Origin: Leptodactylus fallax
Lineage: Eukaryota; Chordata; Amphibia; Anura; Leptodactylidae
Reading direction: 5' to 3'
Assembly (NCBI GenBank): GCA_947044405.1
Contig: CAMRHE010000028.1
Location: forward strand, 6,192,501 to 6,256,500
Length of the DNA: 64,000 bases
The notes beneath the pieces were generated by a model. It made no database searches and was not told the DNA's origin. It saw only the letters and a list, made by a program, of their open reading frames with translations. Shown here piece after piece: positions 1 through 10,164 of this stretch. Made by a program: the position numbers and the translations under genes. The stretch's first letter is position 1. The number at the start of each line of letters is the position of its first letter.

Positions 1-29
1 AGGTAACTTTAGGGTTTTCCCATCTGCTC

Positions 30-335
30 ATGTAATTCCCTATTTAAAGGATAGGAGATTATTTGCAGATTGTTGGGGGTCCAACCACTCAGATCCCCAC
101 CGATCACGAGAATGAGGGATTTTTATCCTCAGTTCTGCGATAGTCATTTCAATGGAGATAGCTGAGCGCTGTAGTTCAGCGATCTCCGCCACTTAAATGG
201 AATGGCAGCAGGGGTGCATCTCTGTCCACCAGGGGGTTTGGCTGCTTTTTCTGTAGTTGCATTCACAACAAGGGTAAAACAACCTCATTCTCAGGGTTGT
301 TGGGGTTTTCAGTGGTCAGATCCGAATGCTCAGTA
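30..335. repeat. Dispersed repeat fragment (family shared with 58045-58375)
   Basis: No gene. The stretch shares wording with 58045-58375: both hold a 'gatcagaccc/gatccccacc' block followed by 'aatcac(g/a)agaat(g/a)aggg', and both end in a 'cagtggtcaga' block. That marks two diverged copies of one dispersed element. Class is not determinable here; a MITE-like non-autonomous DNA element is the likeliest reading. Boundaries are approximate. Confidence 0.5.
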
Positions 336-1039
336 ACTTAGCCTCAATCCCATGGATATATATGTTTTGTGGCATATCCTCTTTACAGTAACTGCTGCAT
401 GCTTACTAACCCCCATAGATATAATACAATGTATACAAGTGCGGACTAGAATAGAAAGTATATTTCTAAGCATACATATATAAATGCCCCTGGACAACAA
501 TAAAAACATCCATTGATTGTAATACTGACCCATGTAGACTGGGGCCATGTACGGGGTCTATCCACACAGTTGGCCATGTATATGAGGACTAAAAACATAT
601 GAAGATTCTCTTATAAGGACTTTAAGCCAATGTGTGTAAAACATCAATAACTATATGTGAATGTCTCACTGTGTGATTTATGATGCTAATAGTAAAGTAA
701 TATACTGAATGCAGACGGATTCATTTCTATCAATCTTAATCTCTGCATATATTAAGTTATTACTTAGGTGGTCTCCTGGTTATGAAATCTGGTGGGAAAA
801 ACAAATGTCTGAAAAAATGTCTGAAAAGGTATTTTTCCTTTTTCTTGTGCAGTCCATGGAATATTTCTGCTGCCAAACTGCAGTCCCTCTTCAGCGTGGT
901 GAGGAACAGTCTTTAAGATGGGCAGACGGGTTGTTACAGATACATGTCCTATCAACCACATGTCTACAGTTTGACAGCCATCTCTGTCAGATTTCTCAGG
1001 TCTTCAATTCAAAGCCGAATTGTCACTGAATCGAGGAAT
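336..1039. other. No recognised gene or repeat
   Basis: I see nothing assignable here. Short open frames exist on both strands but show no domain, no credible splice context and no similarity to anything I recognise. Confidence 0.5.
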
Positions 1040-1432
1040 GTGAGCAATACGGCTTCCCAGTGCGGTCTGGTCCACCCAATCTGTTGTCTTTTGGTGGCTT
1101 GGCCGCACGTGACTGCTGAGGTCAATCAGCGGCCTCAGCGAAGGGCACGTGATGTCACCACCTATGACGTCCCAGGGTCTCTTGCTGAGGCTGCTGATTG
1201 GCCTCAACAGTCAAGTGTGGCCAATCAGCGGCTTCAGCAGAAGGGATCCGGGACGTCACAGCCAGTGAGCAGTTTCATTTTGAGAAGACACCAGAGCAGC
1301 CGGACCGGACCACGCTGGGAGGACACCGGAGCATAGGGGACAGGTGAGTATGAATTTTTTGTTTGTTTGTTTTTTTTTTACCTAACCTGGCCTATTTTAA
1401 ACATATTTTTTTCGTACGGACAACCTCTTTAA
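1040..1432. mobile_element. MITE of the GTTGTCC/TTAA family, copy 1
   Basis: The right end is 'ggacaacctctttaagg', the same TTAA-flanked terminus seen at 8561-8584 and 3681-3695. The interior shares with 3290-3691 the blocks 'caatcagcggcctcag' and 'accacgctgggagg', then 'acaggtgagtatgaattt'. The left end is not clear. TTAA flanks fit piggyBac- or Kolobok-type non-autonomous elements. The block 'acaggtgagtatg' matches a vertebrate 5' splice site. Confidence 0.6.
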
Positions 1433-1526
1433 GGTTATAATTGTTACAAAGGGTATAACTATGGAAAGCCAATACAAAGGAGGACAGTAGTAATGGGTTT
1501 ACTTATTTTGTATTCTTTCTATTCAC

Positions 1527-1790
1527 AGTCAGCAGTAACTTTTTCTGCAATTTGTGCCACTTCGCCGATTGTCCTTCCTTGGACCACTTTGCTAGGTATA
1601 CTGAGAACATCCCACAAGACCTGCTGTTTTTAAGATGCTCGGACCCAGTTATCTAGCCTTCAATTTTAAGAACTCACTGTTCGCTTGCTACTCCCCCCCC
1701 CCCACACCTTGACAGGCAATATTGTCACCAGAAAATCATTGTTATTCCCTTCACCTATCAGTGGATTTAAAGTTATGGCTGATCAGTGTA
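1527..1790 (-). pseudogene. Tc1-like transposon fragment (terminal repeat plus start of transposase region)
   Basis: The right boundary 'ttatggctgatcagtgta' and the adjacent 'cttcacctatcagtgg' match the terminal repeat of a widespread vertebrate Tc1-like family, read on the minus strand. The DNA to the left fits the family's 5' leader and N-terminal DNA-binding region, but no long frame survives. Everything downstream (most of the transposase and the other terminal repeat) is missing. The family match is from memory. Confidence 0.6.
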
Positions 1791-3184
1791 TATTCTATCC
1801 TTTCCAGTCTTACTAGTCTATGTCATGATTTTGCTGTCTGACTCTGAAAGAATCTACCACAGAATGGATGAGATCTGCCTTGTTACTTTGGAGCAAACTT
1901 GGAAGAACAAATTATTTCTTGGCTTTGTAGGCACTTCTTTGTTCTTGGTTCCATTCCAGAATAAGGCAACGTCTTTGTAGCTAATTCTTCAGCATGAGGC
2001 TATTCTGGCAGATGCTCCTTGAGATTGACATGTTTCACTCAATAGATTGTCCAGTCACACATACAGACACAATCCTTTGAGAGACTGCTCCAGGTGACCC
2101 CAATACAGTCTGCGTCAAGCTTCAAAGAGATTTCCGCTTACCATGCATCAGACTGTTCTTCCCGAGTTGACACTCAAAAGTAATAGTTCTCACCCCTTGT
2201 AAATTGGAAATTTTATTTTCTTCCCTTTATTTTTCTTAAGTTTTTCCATAACATTCAGCTTCCGAGAAGAGTCTCTAGATATTTATGCATGTCAAGGCAT
2301 TTCCAGGTATCCTGCAGTGAAAAAAGAAGTCTTAAACACAGACTATTTCTTCAGCATATTCTTGGTCAAAACACTTTCAATGGGTTTATTTCCAAGTTTG
2401 CTTATGATTTTACTCTGTAACCAGTTCAGTGGAATATTCAAGATTGTTCAATACCCTATGAGTGTCCACCACTCTTACTAAGGATGTATAAAATCTCAAC
2501 ATATGACCATGAACGACAACATTTTGACATAGACATGTGCACTTCTATTGGGCTTACTTGGGTTTGCTTCTGACCATGGTAGAGCAGCTTCAGGAATTGC
2601 CATAAAACAGTAATCCATAAATCTCTTTGGAGTTATGGTAATATCCGACATGAACCCATCTGTTGCAATGTTAGAGATAGGTTAGAACTTAAAGATGTCA
2701 TCAGTGGGTTCCATAATTTTGGATCCAGATACAAAATGTGGCGTGGTTCTTCCAGGAGGGTCAAAATATCTTCAAGCCAAGGTTTAGATTTCTGGTTTAA
2801 AAATGTCTGATGCAATTTCCAGTCTACTGAACCATTAAGCTCTGACACTGTACATGATCCGAGGATGTCGTTAAGTTGGGTTTTCGGAAAGTAGGCAATA
2901 TCAAACAATATTTTTTGCAGTATTTTTGAATGATGGGGTTCTCTGGTGTAAAAAAATTGTACTAATGTTGAAGCTATCAAGGTTTCCACTGTAGGTTAGA
3001 CTCCTTGGATAGTGGAACTTCACCTATAGTTGCGTTTCCCAGTTACTAACAGTGTCCTCTGATATCAACAGAACTTACATGATGGCTGAATGGTGTAACA
3101 GCTTGAAAATTGCAAAAACATTATTTACGGAAGCCTGGGCTGTACCACCACAGCAAGTTAATCAGAAATGAAAAAAAAAAATCA
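1791..3184. other. Unassigned stretch with one 118-codon frame
   Basis: No recognised element. The longest frame (2633-2989, minus, 118 aa) has ordinary composition but no domain I recognise, no membrane segment and no repeat. I do not treat it as a gene. The segment ends at a Tc1-type terminus (3185-3211), so part of it may be the interior of a decayed Tc1-like element. Confidence 0.4.
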
Positions 3185-3211
3185 CGAGTATAAAACTTTT
3201 GCATAGTACTG
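3185..3211 (-). repeat. Tc1-type terminal repeat end
   Basis: 'aaacttttgcatagtactg' followed by TA resembles the ends at 13977-13995 and 7080-7098 ('cagta(c/t)tgt...aaaa' read inward on the minus strand). No transposase remnant is seen on its inner (left) side. This could be a solo terminus or chance similarity. Confidence 0.35.
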
Positions 3212-3289
3212 TACATGTTGTGCAGAAATCCCACTTTTACACCATTATTAAATTAGTAAACAGATTTTTTTTATCATTTTTTTTTTTAA

Positions 3290-3691
3290 TGCCTGGACAA
3301 CCGGGGGGAGGTGAAAAAAAAATCATACTACCTGTCCCCGATGCTCCGGTGTCCTCCTGGAGCATTCCGGTCCTTCTGCTCCGGTGGCTTCTCACGGGTC
3401 TCTTCTAATCAGAGGCTTCAGCGGTTATATGACTGCTTAGGCCAATCAGCGGCCTCAGCAAGAGACCCGTGATGTCACAGGTAGTGACATCGCAAGCCCT
3501 TCACTGAGGCCACTGATTGGCCTCAGTGGTCACGTGTAGCTGGCACTTCCACCACACACCAAGAAGACCGGACCACGCTGGGAGGCACCGGAGCACCGTG
3601 GAAAGGTGAGTATGAATTTTTAACATTTTTTCACTGCCCCCATTCGATTTTATACTTGAACGGGTTGTCCATTTTTGCCTGGACAACCCCG
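3290..3691. mobile_element. MITE of the GTTGTCC/TTAA family, copy 2
   Basis: Bounded by TTAA at 3286-3289 and 3692-3695, with 'gcctggacaacc' near each end. The interior is partly palindromic: 'agacccgtgatgtcac' and 'ggccactgattggcc' blocks recur in mirror form. It shares 'accacgctgggagg' and 'aggtgagtatgaattttt' with the copy at 1040-1432. A poly-A/T run sits just inside the left end, as in the copies at 8301 and 59776. Confidence 0.65.
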
Positions 3692-3695
3692 TTAA

Positions 3696-5440
3696 GGCTG
3701 GAGCTTCAGCATCAATTTCACATAAATTCTAGTTTTGTAGTCACTTCAGACTTTGGAAGGGAAATTGACATTTTACCAAAAAACCCTTCAATCAGACTTA
3801 TTAGCAAAATACTGTAGAAATAAATAACCTCCTTATAGACCTGGTTAAATAACCCGTCATTTGTAGTAATTATAGCAATTGGTTAAAAAAAAAAAATAAA
3901 AAATCAGTGTTTTCAGTAACATTTGATAGTGGAAACGATTTTTTGCACAGGTGGCATTATCCCCCAACTGCCCCTCCAACTAAAACTTCTCTCATGTTTC
4001 CATAGAAATCTATTGATTAGAGCATAATTTCACTTAATATTTTTTCTTATAGAGCGCTATGCTTGCTTACACTAACTGCACCTTCCCCTCGCAATCGTTC
4101 TCATCTTTTGTTCGGCTCACTAGGTTTCCTAAGTGCTAGATTTTATTGAGTAAATTCAAGCTGTCATTTCAACTGCCTGAAGGATGGCTGAAATAGAACG
4201 CATAACACTAAAAGAAAAGTAGGATAAAATAATCTTGTCAAGCCAGAAAAACTGATTGCTTGAAGTTGTAGCCTTCAATCAATACACTAATTCCACAATT
4301 TATACCCCTTTCAATTGGAGAGGAAAGAGACCCTGATATGGTATTTCTTAGCTTGCCGGCCAACTCTGACCTTCTATCTATGTGAATTCAGGATTAGCAA
4401 GTTCTTCTGCTTAGTGAAATTGACTATGAAAATAAGAAAGAAAATAAGTGACATTTAAGACTCAAACTAACTTTATTCATTTCAGAAACACAACAGGGGG
4501 AATTTGGGATTTTAATGCGATGCATTCAATGCACGAGATTTCCAAAAAAACATATTAAATCCACACATTAAACACTTGAAAAGCAAATATAAAATTAGGC
4601 TTATGATACAAATATGAAAGCTTGCAGAACACAGTCTTCCAAAGCGTGAAGACGTCGGCTTGTAATCTGTAGTCTGTAAAATATATTGAGGTAAATGAAC
4701 AATAGTGCGTTCTGGGTTGTAGAATCAAATGTACTTGGTTACCAAATAATAATGTAAATTCTTCCAGAAGATGAAGAAAGAAATGTTTAGTTCCAATTCT
4801 ATTTGCTATTTTAGTAGATTGGGTGGCTTAAAGGGGTTTATATATTGATGACCTCTCCTCAAGATAGCTCATCGATACTAGATCGGTGGAAATCCAATAC
4901 CCAACTCTACCACCGATCAACTGTCCAAAGCAAATTGCCTTCAAGAAGTTGGATCCTACCTAAGCACCTGTCCTCGAAGTGCCATCCATCATACAGTTGG
5001 CAAATGAGGTTCTCAAATGTAGGGTACTCATCATCTCCATGAAACAAATGTCCTAGGGGGAGTAAAACTGGAAGAGTTACTGATAAAGAATGGCCTGAGT
5101 CTACTTGTAGATGAAAGATAGTTCTAAAGCCGGCAGGATATCGTCAGGTATTCAAAGAGGTATAAACTCATGGGACAGGTATGTAATATTTCCCCATTCC
5201 AAAGCACCGGTGCGCCCTCAGGGGTATGTGGCTCAGAAGAATTGTCGAACGTGAAGTTTTTCTTAGTATTAACTGTTATGTAATGTGTAAAATTCTTGAT
5301 TGAATGTTGATCCAGTTTACTCTTCATTTTAGAATTGAAAAGGAATTTTTCTGCTAAAATACAAGTACAAGCTCATATTCTGATTAAAATGTTGCCCACA
5401 AGGGAAGCCTTGGAGACGCAAGAATTCTTCTAAGACTTAC
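3696..5440. other. No recognised gene
   Basis: Apparently ordinary intergenic or intronic DNA. A short fragment at about 4828-4920 ('aaaggggtttatatattgatgacc...') resembles the edge of a common MITE family whose other traces are at 8240-8300 and 20095-20135. If 5441-5550 is a real exon, this stretch would be its downstream intron; I looked on the minus strand for the next RRM exon (RNP1 core) and found none. Confidence 0.45.
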
Positions 5441-5543
5441 CCACCAAGTCTTGTCCACAATTAATAGACATAAACTCCAGATTCTCTTCACTGGTATCAA
5501 AGCTTAGACCACCAATAAAAAGCTTTTCTTCATCTGCAGTCAT
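5441..5543 (-). CDS. First coding exon of a CIRBP/RBM3-like RRM protein (single exon, possibly decayed)
   Basis: Reading on the minus strand, 'cttttgtattacag' (acceptor, AG at 5551-5552) precedes a 110-nt exon (5550-5441), followed by the donor 'GTAAGT' (from 5440). The ATG at 5543 opens 34 codons plus one base. The peptide has KLFIGGLSFDTSEENLE, which is beta-1 with the RNP2 motif (LFIGGL) of an RNA-recognition motif. In the CIRBP family the first coding exon also encodes 34 codons and ends in phase 1, and the peptides align without a gap. From residue 24 the match weakens: FMSINCGQDLV stands where the family has a conserved helix (only the G-Q pair is kept). So this may be a diverged paralogue or a decaying exon. 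No flanking exon was found within the window; CIRBP is a cold-inducible RNA-binding protein. A processed copy is excluded by the splice sites. Confidence 0.5.
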
Positions 5544-5552
5544 TTGAGCTCT
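5544..5552 (-). promoter_or_regulatory. Splice acceptor and short 5' UTR of the RRM exon
   Basis: On the minus strand the AG lies at 5552-5551 after a moderately pyrimidine-rich 'cttttgtatta'. Seven untranslated bases (agctcaa) precede the ATG. The short lead before ATG is like the second exon of CIRBP-type genes. Confidence 0.45.
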
Positions 5553-5594
5553 GTAATACAAAAGAGTTAAGTATTTTGGGCCAGAGGAAGATGC

Positions 5595-5790
5595 TGTTAT
5601 GGTATTGAAATTTTTTTTTTTTTTTTTTTGCCTCTCACTCACTTCAGATCTCACAGCCTACTTCCTCAGGCTGTCTCTTGTACACTTGATAAAGGGGATC
5701 TGATTTTCCCCGAAACGCGTTGTGTTATTTGAGTATAATAAAGCATCTTTGGTGAAGCGCGGTCCCCACACCTCATTTTTTGGGAGATTC
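5595..5790. repeat. Dispersed repeat with 'ccccgaaacgcgttg' motif
   Basis: A poly-T run (5609-5628) precedes 'gataaaggggatctgat' and 'ccccgaaacgcgttgtg', then 'ataataaagcatctttgg'. The phrase 'cgaaacgcgtt' occurs in a common amphibian dispersed repeat as I remember it. A weaker echo ('gcgaaactcctgaaactcc') occurs at 5897-5916. It lies just upstream, on the minus strand, of the RRM exon. Class unknown. Confidence 0.4.
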
Positions 5791-5799
5791 TCCTACCAA

Positions 5800-6480
5800 T
5801 CCACTATATGGTATTGAAATGGGTCGCCTTGTGTTGCAAGAAAGATTACGTTTTGCCAACCACCATCTTTGTTCCTGAAAAAGGCTACAGTATATAGCGA
5901 AACTCCTGAAACTCCTGCTCAGCATTGCCCTATGATACTTGTGTTTTTTTTTCTCACCTCTTTTCCCTCTTATAGCAGATTTATCTGCCACCCACATTCC
6001 CTTAAAGGACCTTAGGTTGGTGACAAAGGGCATAGAGGATGATGAAAAGCAGAACGAAAGGCACCAATGGAGAACCAAGGGGCCTCCACTGGCCCAGAAT
6101 GGAGGAGACAGAGGAACCCCCTAAGAAGAGTTTTCCTGCTGGTCCCACTGCTGTTCACAGGAGCAGAAAGTTGCAATAAGGACTGTAAGTCATGGAAGGT
6201 AAGGTTCAAGAATAAGGCTAGAAAGTGTTTAATGCCTGCTATAATGTTTTCTTGTATGTTTTCCTCTTTAAAGTCTGCTGGAGCTAAAGATGTCTAATGA
6301 CCAAGTCTGACCACTAAACTGGATGCCAGGACTTTAGACAACAGTAGTAAGTGAAAGTTTACAAGTTATACCAGTGTCACATAGTTGGGCTAGTGGTAAC
6401 TGAAGATGAAGAGTAAAAATGCCTGTACCATGATAGTGTTGCTTTCTCAGCATTGAGGACCTCATGGGGTTTTTAGCCTT
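5800..6480. other. No recognised gene
   Basis: Short frames only, with no domain. Nothing assignable apart from the echo of the preceding repeat near 5900. Confidence 0.4.
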
Positions 6481-6576
6481 CCTCTGGTTCAACACTGTAG
6501 AGGACTGTAGGGTTATAGGTTGGACTTGATGGACTGATGTCTTCATCGAACCTCATCTACTATGTAACTATGTAAC
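6481..6576 (+). repeat. LINE/SINE-type 3' tail with 'ctatgtaa' repeats
   Basis: 'ggttataggttggacttgat' is followed by 'aacctcatctactatg' and a short tandem 'taactatgtaac'. The same tail is at 33425-33490. Tails of short tandem repeats are typical of CR1/L2-type retroposons and their SINEs. It ends exactly where the Tc1 fossil begins. Confidence 0.55.
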
Positions 6577-7098
6577 CATTAAGCCTGACCAAATACCCAA
6601 CCCCATTTGCTGAAATGCAACCCTAAAGTTGCAAGGACTGTTGCCTGCAGACGCTCATTATTGTACAGCTCTCCAGCCTTTTAGTGAACAAACTGCCTTC
6701 TGTTACAGCCAAATATTCCAAATATTTCATCAGTCCAGAGCACCTGTTGCCATTCTTGTTCACCCCAGGTCCTTATGCTTTCACGTATAGTTGAGTTACT
6801 TGGTTTTGTTTCCACGCGAAAAGTATGGCTTTTGGGCCACAATTCATAACTGAAGACTGGCTTCTCTGAACAATGGATGGGTGAACCTGGGTCCCACTGG
6901 TTTCTGCCAGATCTGAGCTGATGGCACTGGTGGACATCTTCCAATTTAGAAGATACTTAAGCATGATGCGATCTTCTACATTGCTCACCTCCTGGTGCTT
7001 CTTCAAATTTGGTTGCCACAGAAGGCGGTTTGTGCCAAGAGAGAGGTAAACCAGCTTTAAACATTTCCATGCCTGCCTAAAAATTTTACACAATACTG
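6577..7098 (-). pseudogene. Tc1-like transposase fossil
   Basis: The 5' end is 'cagtattgtgtaaaattttt' read on the minus strand, flanked by TA at 7099-7100. Inside, minus-strand fragments in shifting frames give LLWQPNLKKHQEVSNVEDR, ISSDLAETSGTQVHPSIVQR and WQQVLWTDE, the last being the first catalytic block of a Tc1 transposase. After it, 'gcaaatggggttgggtattt' still matches the family's central region. Frameshifts and internal deletions break the frame, and the C-terminal half with the distal terminal repeat is gone. Dead copy. Confidence 0.75.
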
Positions 7099-7164
7099 TA
7101 TGTTATACACTTAGTAAGAAAAAATACTGTAATACATAAGCAAACTGATAAAAATGACAAGATA

Positions 7165-7365
7165 AAAGATTGTGAAAATTTTAGTTGACCGTAAACTTAA
7201 CTGGACCAAACAGTGTCAGGCAGCAGCTCCCAAGGCTGATAAGGATAATGAGGTGCATCAAAAGGAGCATAGATGTACACGACGTGTATATAATTCTGTC
7301 ACTTTACAAATCACTTGTCAGATCCCACATGGAATTTTGTGGATCGTACTGGCATAGTAAAGCAT
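7165..7365 (+). pseudogene. CR1-type LINE reverse transcriptase fragment
   Basis: The plus frame from 7185 contains ILSLYKSLVRSHMEFCGSYW, which corresponds to the 'LYKSLVRPHLEYC' block after the RT palm in CR1-like non-LTR retrotransposons. The upstream part keeps the charged 'RIMRCIKRSIDVHDV' stretch. The frame stops soon after. The piece is 5'-truncated. Confidence 0.65.
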
Positions 7366-7600
7366 AAGTAAGTTCCAAGACGGCAACCAAAGTAATAAAT
7401 GATATTGGTGGACTACAGATTGGTTTTGCGAATATTCACGAAGTTCGTCTGTTGATCATCTCTATTTTGAATTGGGCAAAACAAGTTTACCCACCTCCCC
7501 TGGGCCTCTATTTGCTATACTCTGGAGTCTGTGGGATAATTAGTGGAAATAGATACTATTCAATCTACTATCTATGTTACTATGTAAATACAGACTATAC
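7366..7600 (+). repeat. Probable continuation of the LINE fragment; contains a copy of the 'actctggagtct' module
   Basis: A 3' stretch without frame. At 7495-7525 'cccctgggcctc' is followed by 'atactctggagtctg', resembling the hairpin module of the hAT element at 29410-29470. It ends in 'ctatgttactatgtaaat', a tail like that at 6560-6576. Confidence 0.4.
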
Positions 7601-7967
7601 AGTTAACTTGTTGACACTATTCCCACGTTGGCTCATTTTCACTATAGTATGTTGATTCTAAGGGTGCCCCAGTATTATCTTGTGTAACAGCTAAATATTC
7701 CTAATCCAAAAGTTATGATCAAAGATACATGACGCAGATTATATAAACTACTGTTGCTGTAATGTAGTGTTCCCAGCAGTGACTGGTGGGTAAAGGATTT
7801 TTTTTGAATATATTTTTAGAAATATATTTTGTAATACATTTTTTTGTTTATATTTTTTGTAATATTGACATTTCAACAAAAATGTCTTCTTTAATTTTGA
7901 AATAGCAAAACTCTTATCCGTGAGCTTTGTCTTGTCTGATGTGACGTCTTTACCTGTTCGGGTCTCT

Positions 7968-7975
7968 GCGCCACC
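7968..7975. repeat. Left target-site duplication of hAT-type element
   Basis: GCGCCACC directly precedes the terminus CAGTGTCGGACTGG. The identical eight bases follow the other terminus at 10165-10172. Eight-base duplications are the hallmark of hAT transposition. Confidence 0.85.
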
Positions 7976-8300
7976 CAGTGTCGGACTGGGATGTCTAAGG
8001 CCCACCAGTGGAATTGTTTCTAGGGGCCCACTGCCAGGACCCCTGCAGATCAGCTGTACCGAGAAACCATGGCTACTGGTAATAACAATGCCATGCTGTT
8101 CACCCGCCATATGATGCGAACTACTGCACTACCTAAACCTACCGCTACACCCTGTATGGCATGCAAGCAGCGTGGCTCCTGGAATTGTTAACATGACCTG
8201 TAGCTGCACTGTCTTGGCTGTTTTACCCCTGCAGATATAATATTGATGGCCTATCCTAAGGACATGACATCAATATTAGAAAGATGGATAAACCCGTTAA

Positions 8301-8580
8301 AGAGGTTGTCCAGGAATTGGAGCAACCCATATGGCGGGTGGGAGGTGTAAAAAAAAAAAAAAAAAAGGAAATACTCTCCTGTCCCCGGGTCTCCGTTGTC
8401 CGCTGCCAGTGTCCATTCTATCTTGTCAGGAGTCCTATGCCTCATGTGACCACTGAGACCAAACAGGTACAGGATGTACAGGATTTCCAGAAAACAGACG
8501 CCGCCATGAGACCGAACATACACTGGCATGAGACAACGGGGTGCTGGGGACAGCTGAGTATGCTTTCCTGGACAACCTGT
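8301..8580. mobile_element. MITE of the GTTGTCC/TTAA family, copy 3
   Basis: Flanked by TTAA at 8297-8300 and 8581-8584. Ends are AGAGGTTGTCCAGG and, mirrored, CCTGGACAACCTGT. An A-run (8349-8366) sits inside the left end. No coding capacity. Belongs with the copies at 1040, 3290 and 59776. Confidence 0.75.
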
Positions 8581-8584
8581 TTAA

Positions 8585-8817
8585 GGCTAGGTTCACACCT
8601 GCGCCTGGTCTCCACTCAAGGTTTCCGTCCCCGAATCCGCTTAAAAAAATACATTTTTCTGCCTTTTTCGGGCGGAAACCAGGCAGAAATCATGTGGACC
8701 CCATTATAGTCTATGGGGTCTGCAGGTAAACGCTTTTTTAAGCGGATTAGGTTTCCATTTGTGGGGTCCCCAAGCGAACCCCACAAACGGAAACACAAAC
8801 ACAGGTGTGAACCTAAC
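8585..8817. mobile_element. PIF/Harbinger-like MITE, 'TAGGTTCACACC' family, copy 1
   Basis: Inverted ends 'ggctaggttcacacctg' and 'caggtgtgaacctaacg' are each flanked by TAA. The centre holds 'ccattatagtctatgggg', and the arms carry mirrored 'aatccgctt' and 'aagcgga' blocks, so the whole unit can fold into a hairpin. Three-base TWA duplications fit PIF/Harbinger. It abuts the preceding MITE, sharing the TTAA/TAA junction. Confidence 0.7.
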
Positions 8818-8926
8818 GTAAGACTGATGCACTGTCTTTTATTAGCAACATATTGACAAATTTTTAATGCATTGGGTGTTGGTTAAAAAGGTTAAATCTT
8901 TCGTATAAATAAATAAGCCGTGTTAA

Positions 8927-9381
8927 AAGAGGACCTTTGATGTCCTCATGCGGTTTTATATACCACTGGAAAGCCGACTTCGCTGAATTCAGCGCACTGT
9001 CAGCTTTCCCAGTATGTACCCTGGGGCTGGAGATATCGGTGTCGCTATTTTTAACACCAATATCTCCCCACTGTCAAATTGGCATTTCTCACAGCTTAGC
9101 GTCATTGCTGGGCGGTAAGGAACGTCCCCTCTGACAGTACAGGGCTATGTTATCGTACTGTCGGGTCGGGGGGGGGGCGTTCCTCACTGCCCATCGATGA
9201 GTTAAGTTATGAGGAACGCCCTTCTGAAAGTGGAGAGATATCGGTCCTAAAAATAACGGCACCGATATCTCCAGCCCCGGGGCACATACTGGGAAAGCTG
9301 GCAATGCGCTGAATTCAGCGCAGTGTCGGCTTTCCAGTGGTATATAAAACCGCATGTGCCTGAGGACATGAAAGGTCCTCT
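8927..9381. mobile_element. Palindromic TTAA MITE
   Basis: TTAA (8923-8926) then AAGAGGACCTTTGATG; the right end mirrors this as CATGAAAGGTCCTCT before TTAA (9382-9385). The arms match over most of their length: 'ggttttatataccactgg' and 'ggagatatcggt' both occur in mirror image. The spacer near 9165-9180 is a G-run. No frame with a recognisable domain. The long arms could fold into one large hairpin. Confidence 0.8.
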
Positions 9382-9387
9382 TTAAAT

Positions 9388-9503
9388 CAGCCCCAAGGTA
9401 TTTACACTGTGCGAATAGAATGCAGGATGCCTGCATAGGATGCATGACATTTTTTTAACATCATGCATCCTATTTGTACAGTGTAAATACTATGGGGCTG
9501 ATT
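9388..9503. mobile_element. Small palindromic element
   Basis: Starts 'tcagccccaaggtatttaca' and ends with the mirror image 'tgtaaatactatggggctga'. 'gcaggatgc' and 'gcatcct' mirror around the centre. It follows the previous MITE within a few bases. Could be a very small MITE or a foldback relic. Confidence 0.6.
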
Positions 9504-10022
9504 TCACAGCTTGTGTGCTAAAAAAAAACTGATGTACAAGCCATTAAAAAAAAGTAACACATTTTTTGCGCAAGTGAAAATTTTTGCAAAAAAAATTGTT
9601 ACTTTTTGAGTTTTGCACACACAGTTTAGCCTTAGAGCAGACACCAGCATAACAATACATTGATTGGCTGGGGAAAAAAACAAAAAGCTACAACTCTCAA
9701 CAGATGCAGAGGATCTGCAGCTGCTGGGGGTTGTAGTTCTCATTAGAGAAGTTGAAAGATTTGGAGGCAAAATTTGTTTTGTGTGTGTCTGTGTGGGTAG
9801 ATACTTACCTCCCACCTTGCAGCACACTACTGGTCTGGGCTAACTCTTCTCTGAAGGATCCCACCGCCGCGCACAGCGTCAATATGTCCTGACGCTGGCA
9901 GCAACAAGCTGCAATTTGATTGGTTCCCACGGCCGCCCGTCACCAGGATCAATGCTACAGGGGGAGGGCCCACAGGAAGGTAGGAAGGGTTTCCCACCGC
10001 TGCGCTATGCCAGCGGCCGCCA

Positions 10023-10052
10023 TCTTTATTATTATTATTATTATTATAATAT
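10023..10052. repeat. ATT microsatellite
   Basis: About eight ATT/TTA units in a row inside the hAT element. Confidence 0.85.
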
Positions 10053-10164
10053 TGCCTGAGGCCCCTGACCAATGCTTTCACATTGGAAAAATTGAAAAAT
10101 GATAGTTGGGGCTTGGGGCCCACCGGGGGATTCACCGGTTCCCCGGTGGGCCAGTCCGAGCCTG

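Larger units (their letters stand above)
7976..10164. mobile_element. hAT-type non-autonomous element with nested MITE insertions
   Basis: Termini are CAGTGTCGGACTGG on the left and, as reverse complement of the right, CAGGCTCGGACTGG. Next to each lies a 'ggcccacc' block. Exact 8-bp target duplications flank the pair. Between them no transposase frame is found. At least four smaller elements sit inside (8301-8580, 8585-8817, 8927-9381, 9388-9503), plus a short ATT microsatellite. The original element was therefore much shorter, and the insertions are younger than the hAT. DNA joined across it (7967 to 10165) reads as one continuous host repeat. Confidence 0.8.

Noticed and set aside
2633..2989. 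118-codon frame on the minus strand
   Set aside because: No domain or splice context recognised; length is compatible with chance in this composition. Described in the feature list as unassigned instead.
8284..8709. 141-codon frame
   Set aside because: Runs through two abutting MITEs and a poly-A run read as Lys.
9089..9445. 118-codon frame on the minus strand
   Set aside because: Lies within the palindromic MITE 8927-9381; mirrored arms give similar peptides on both strands.
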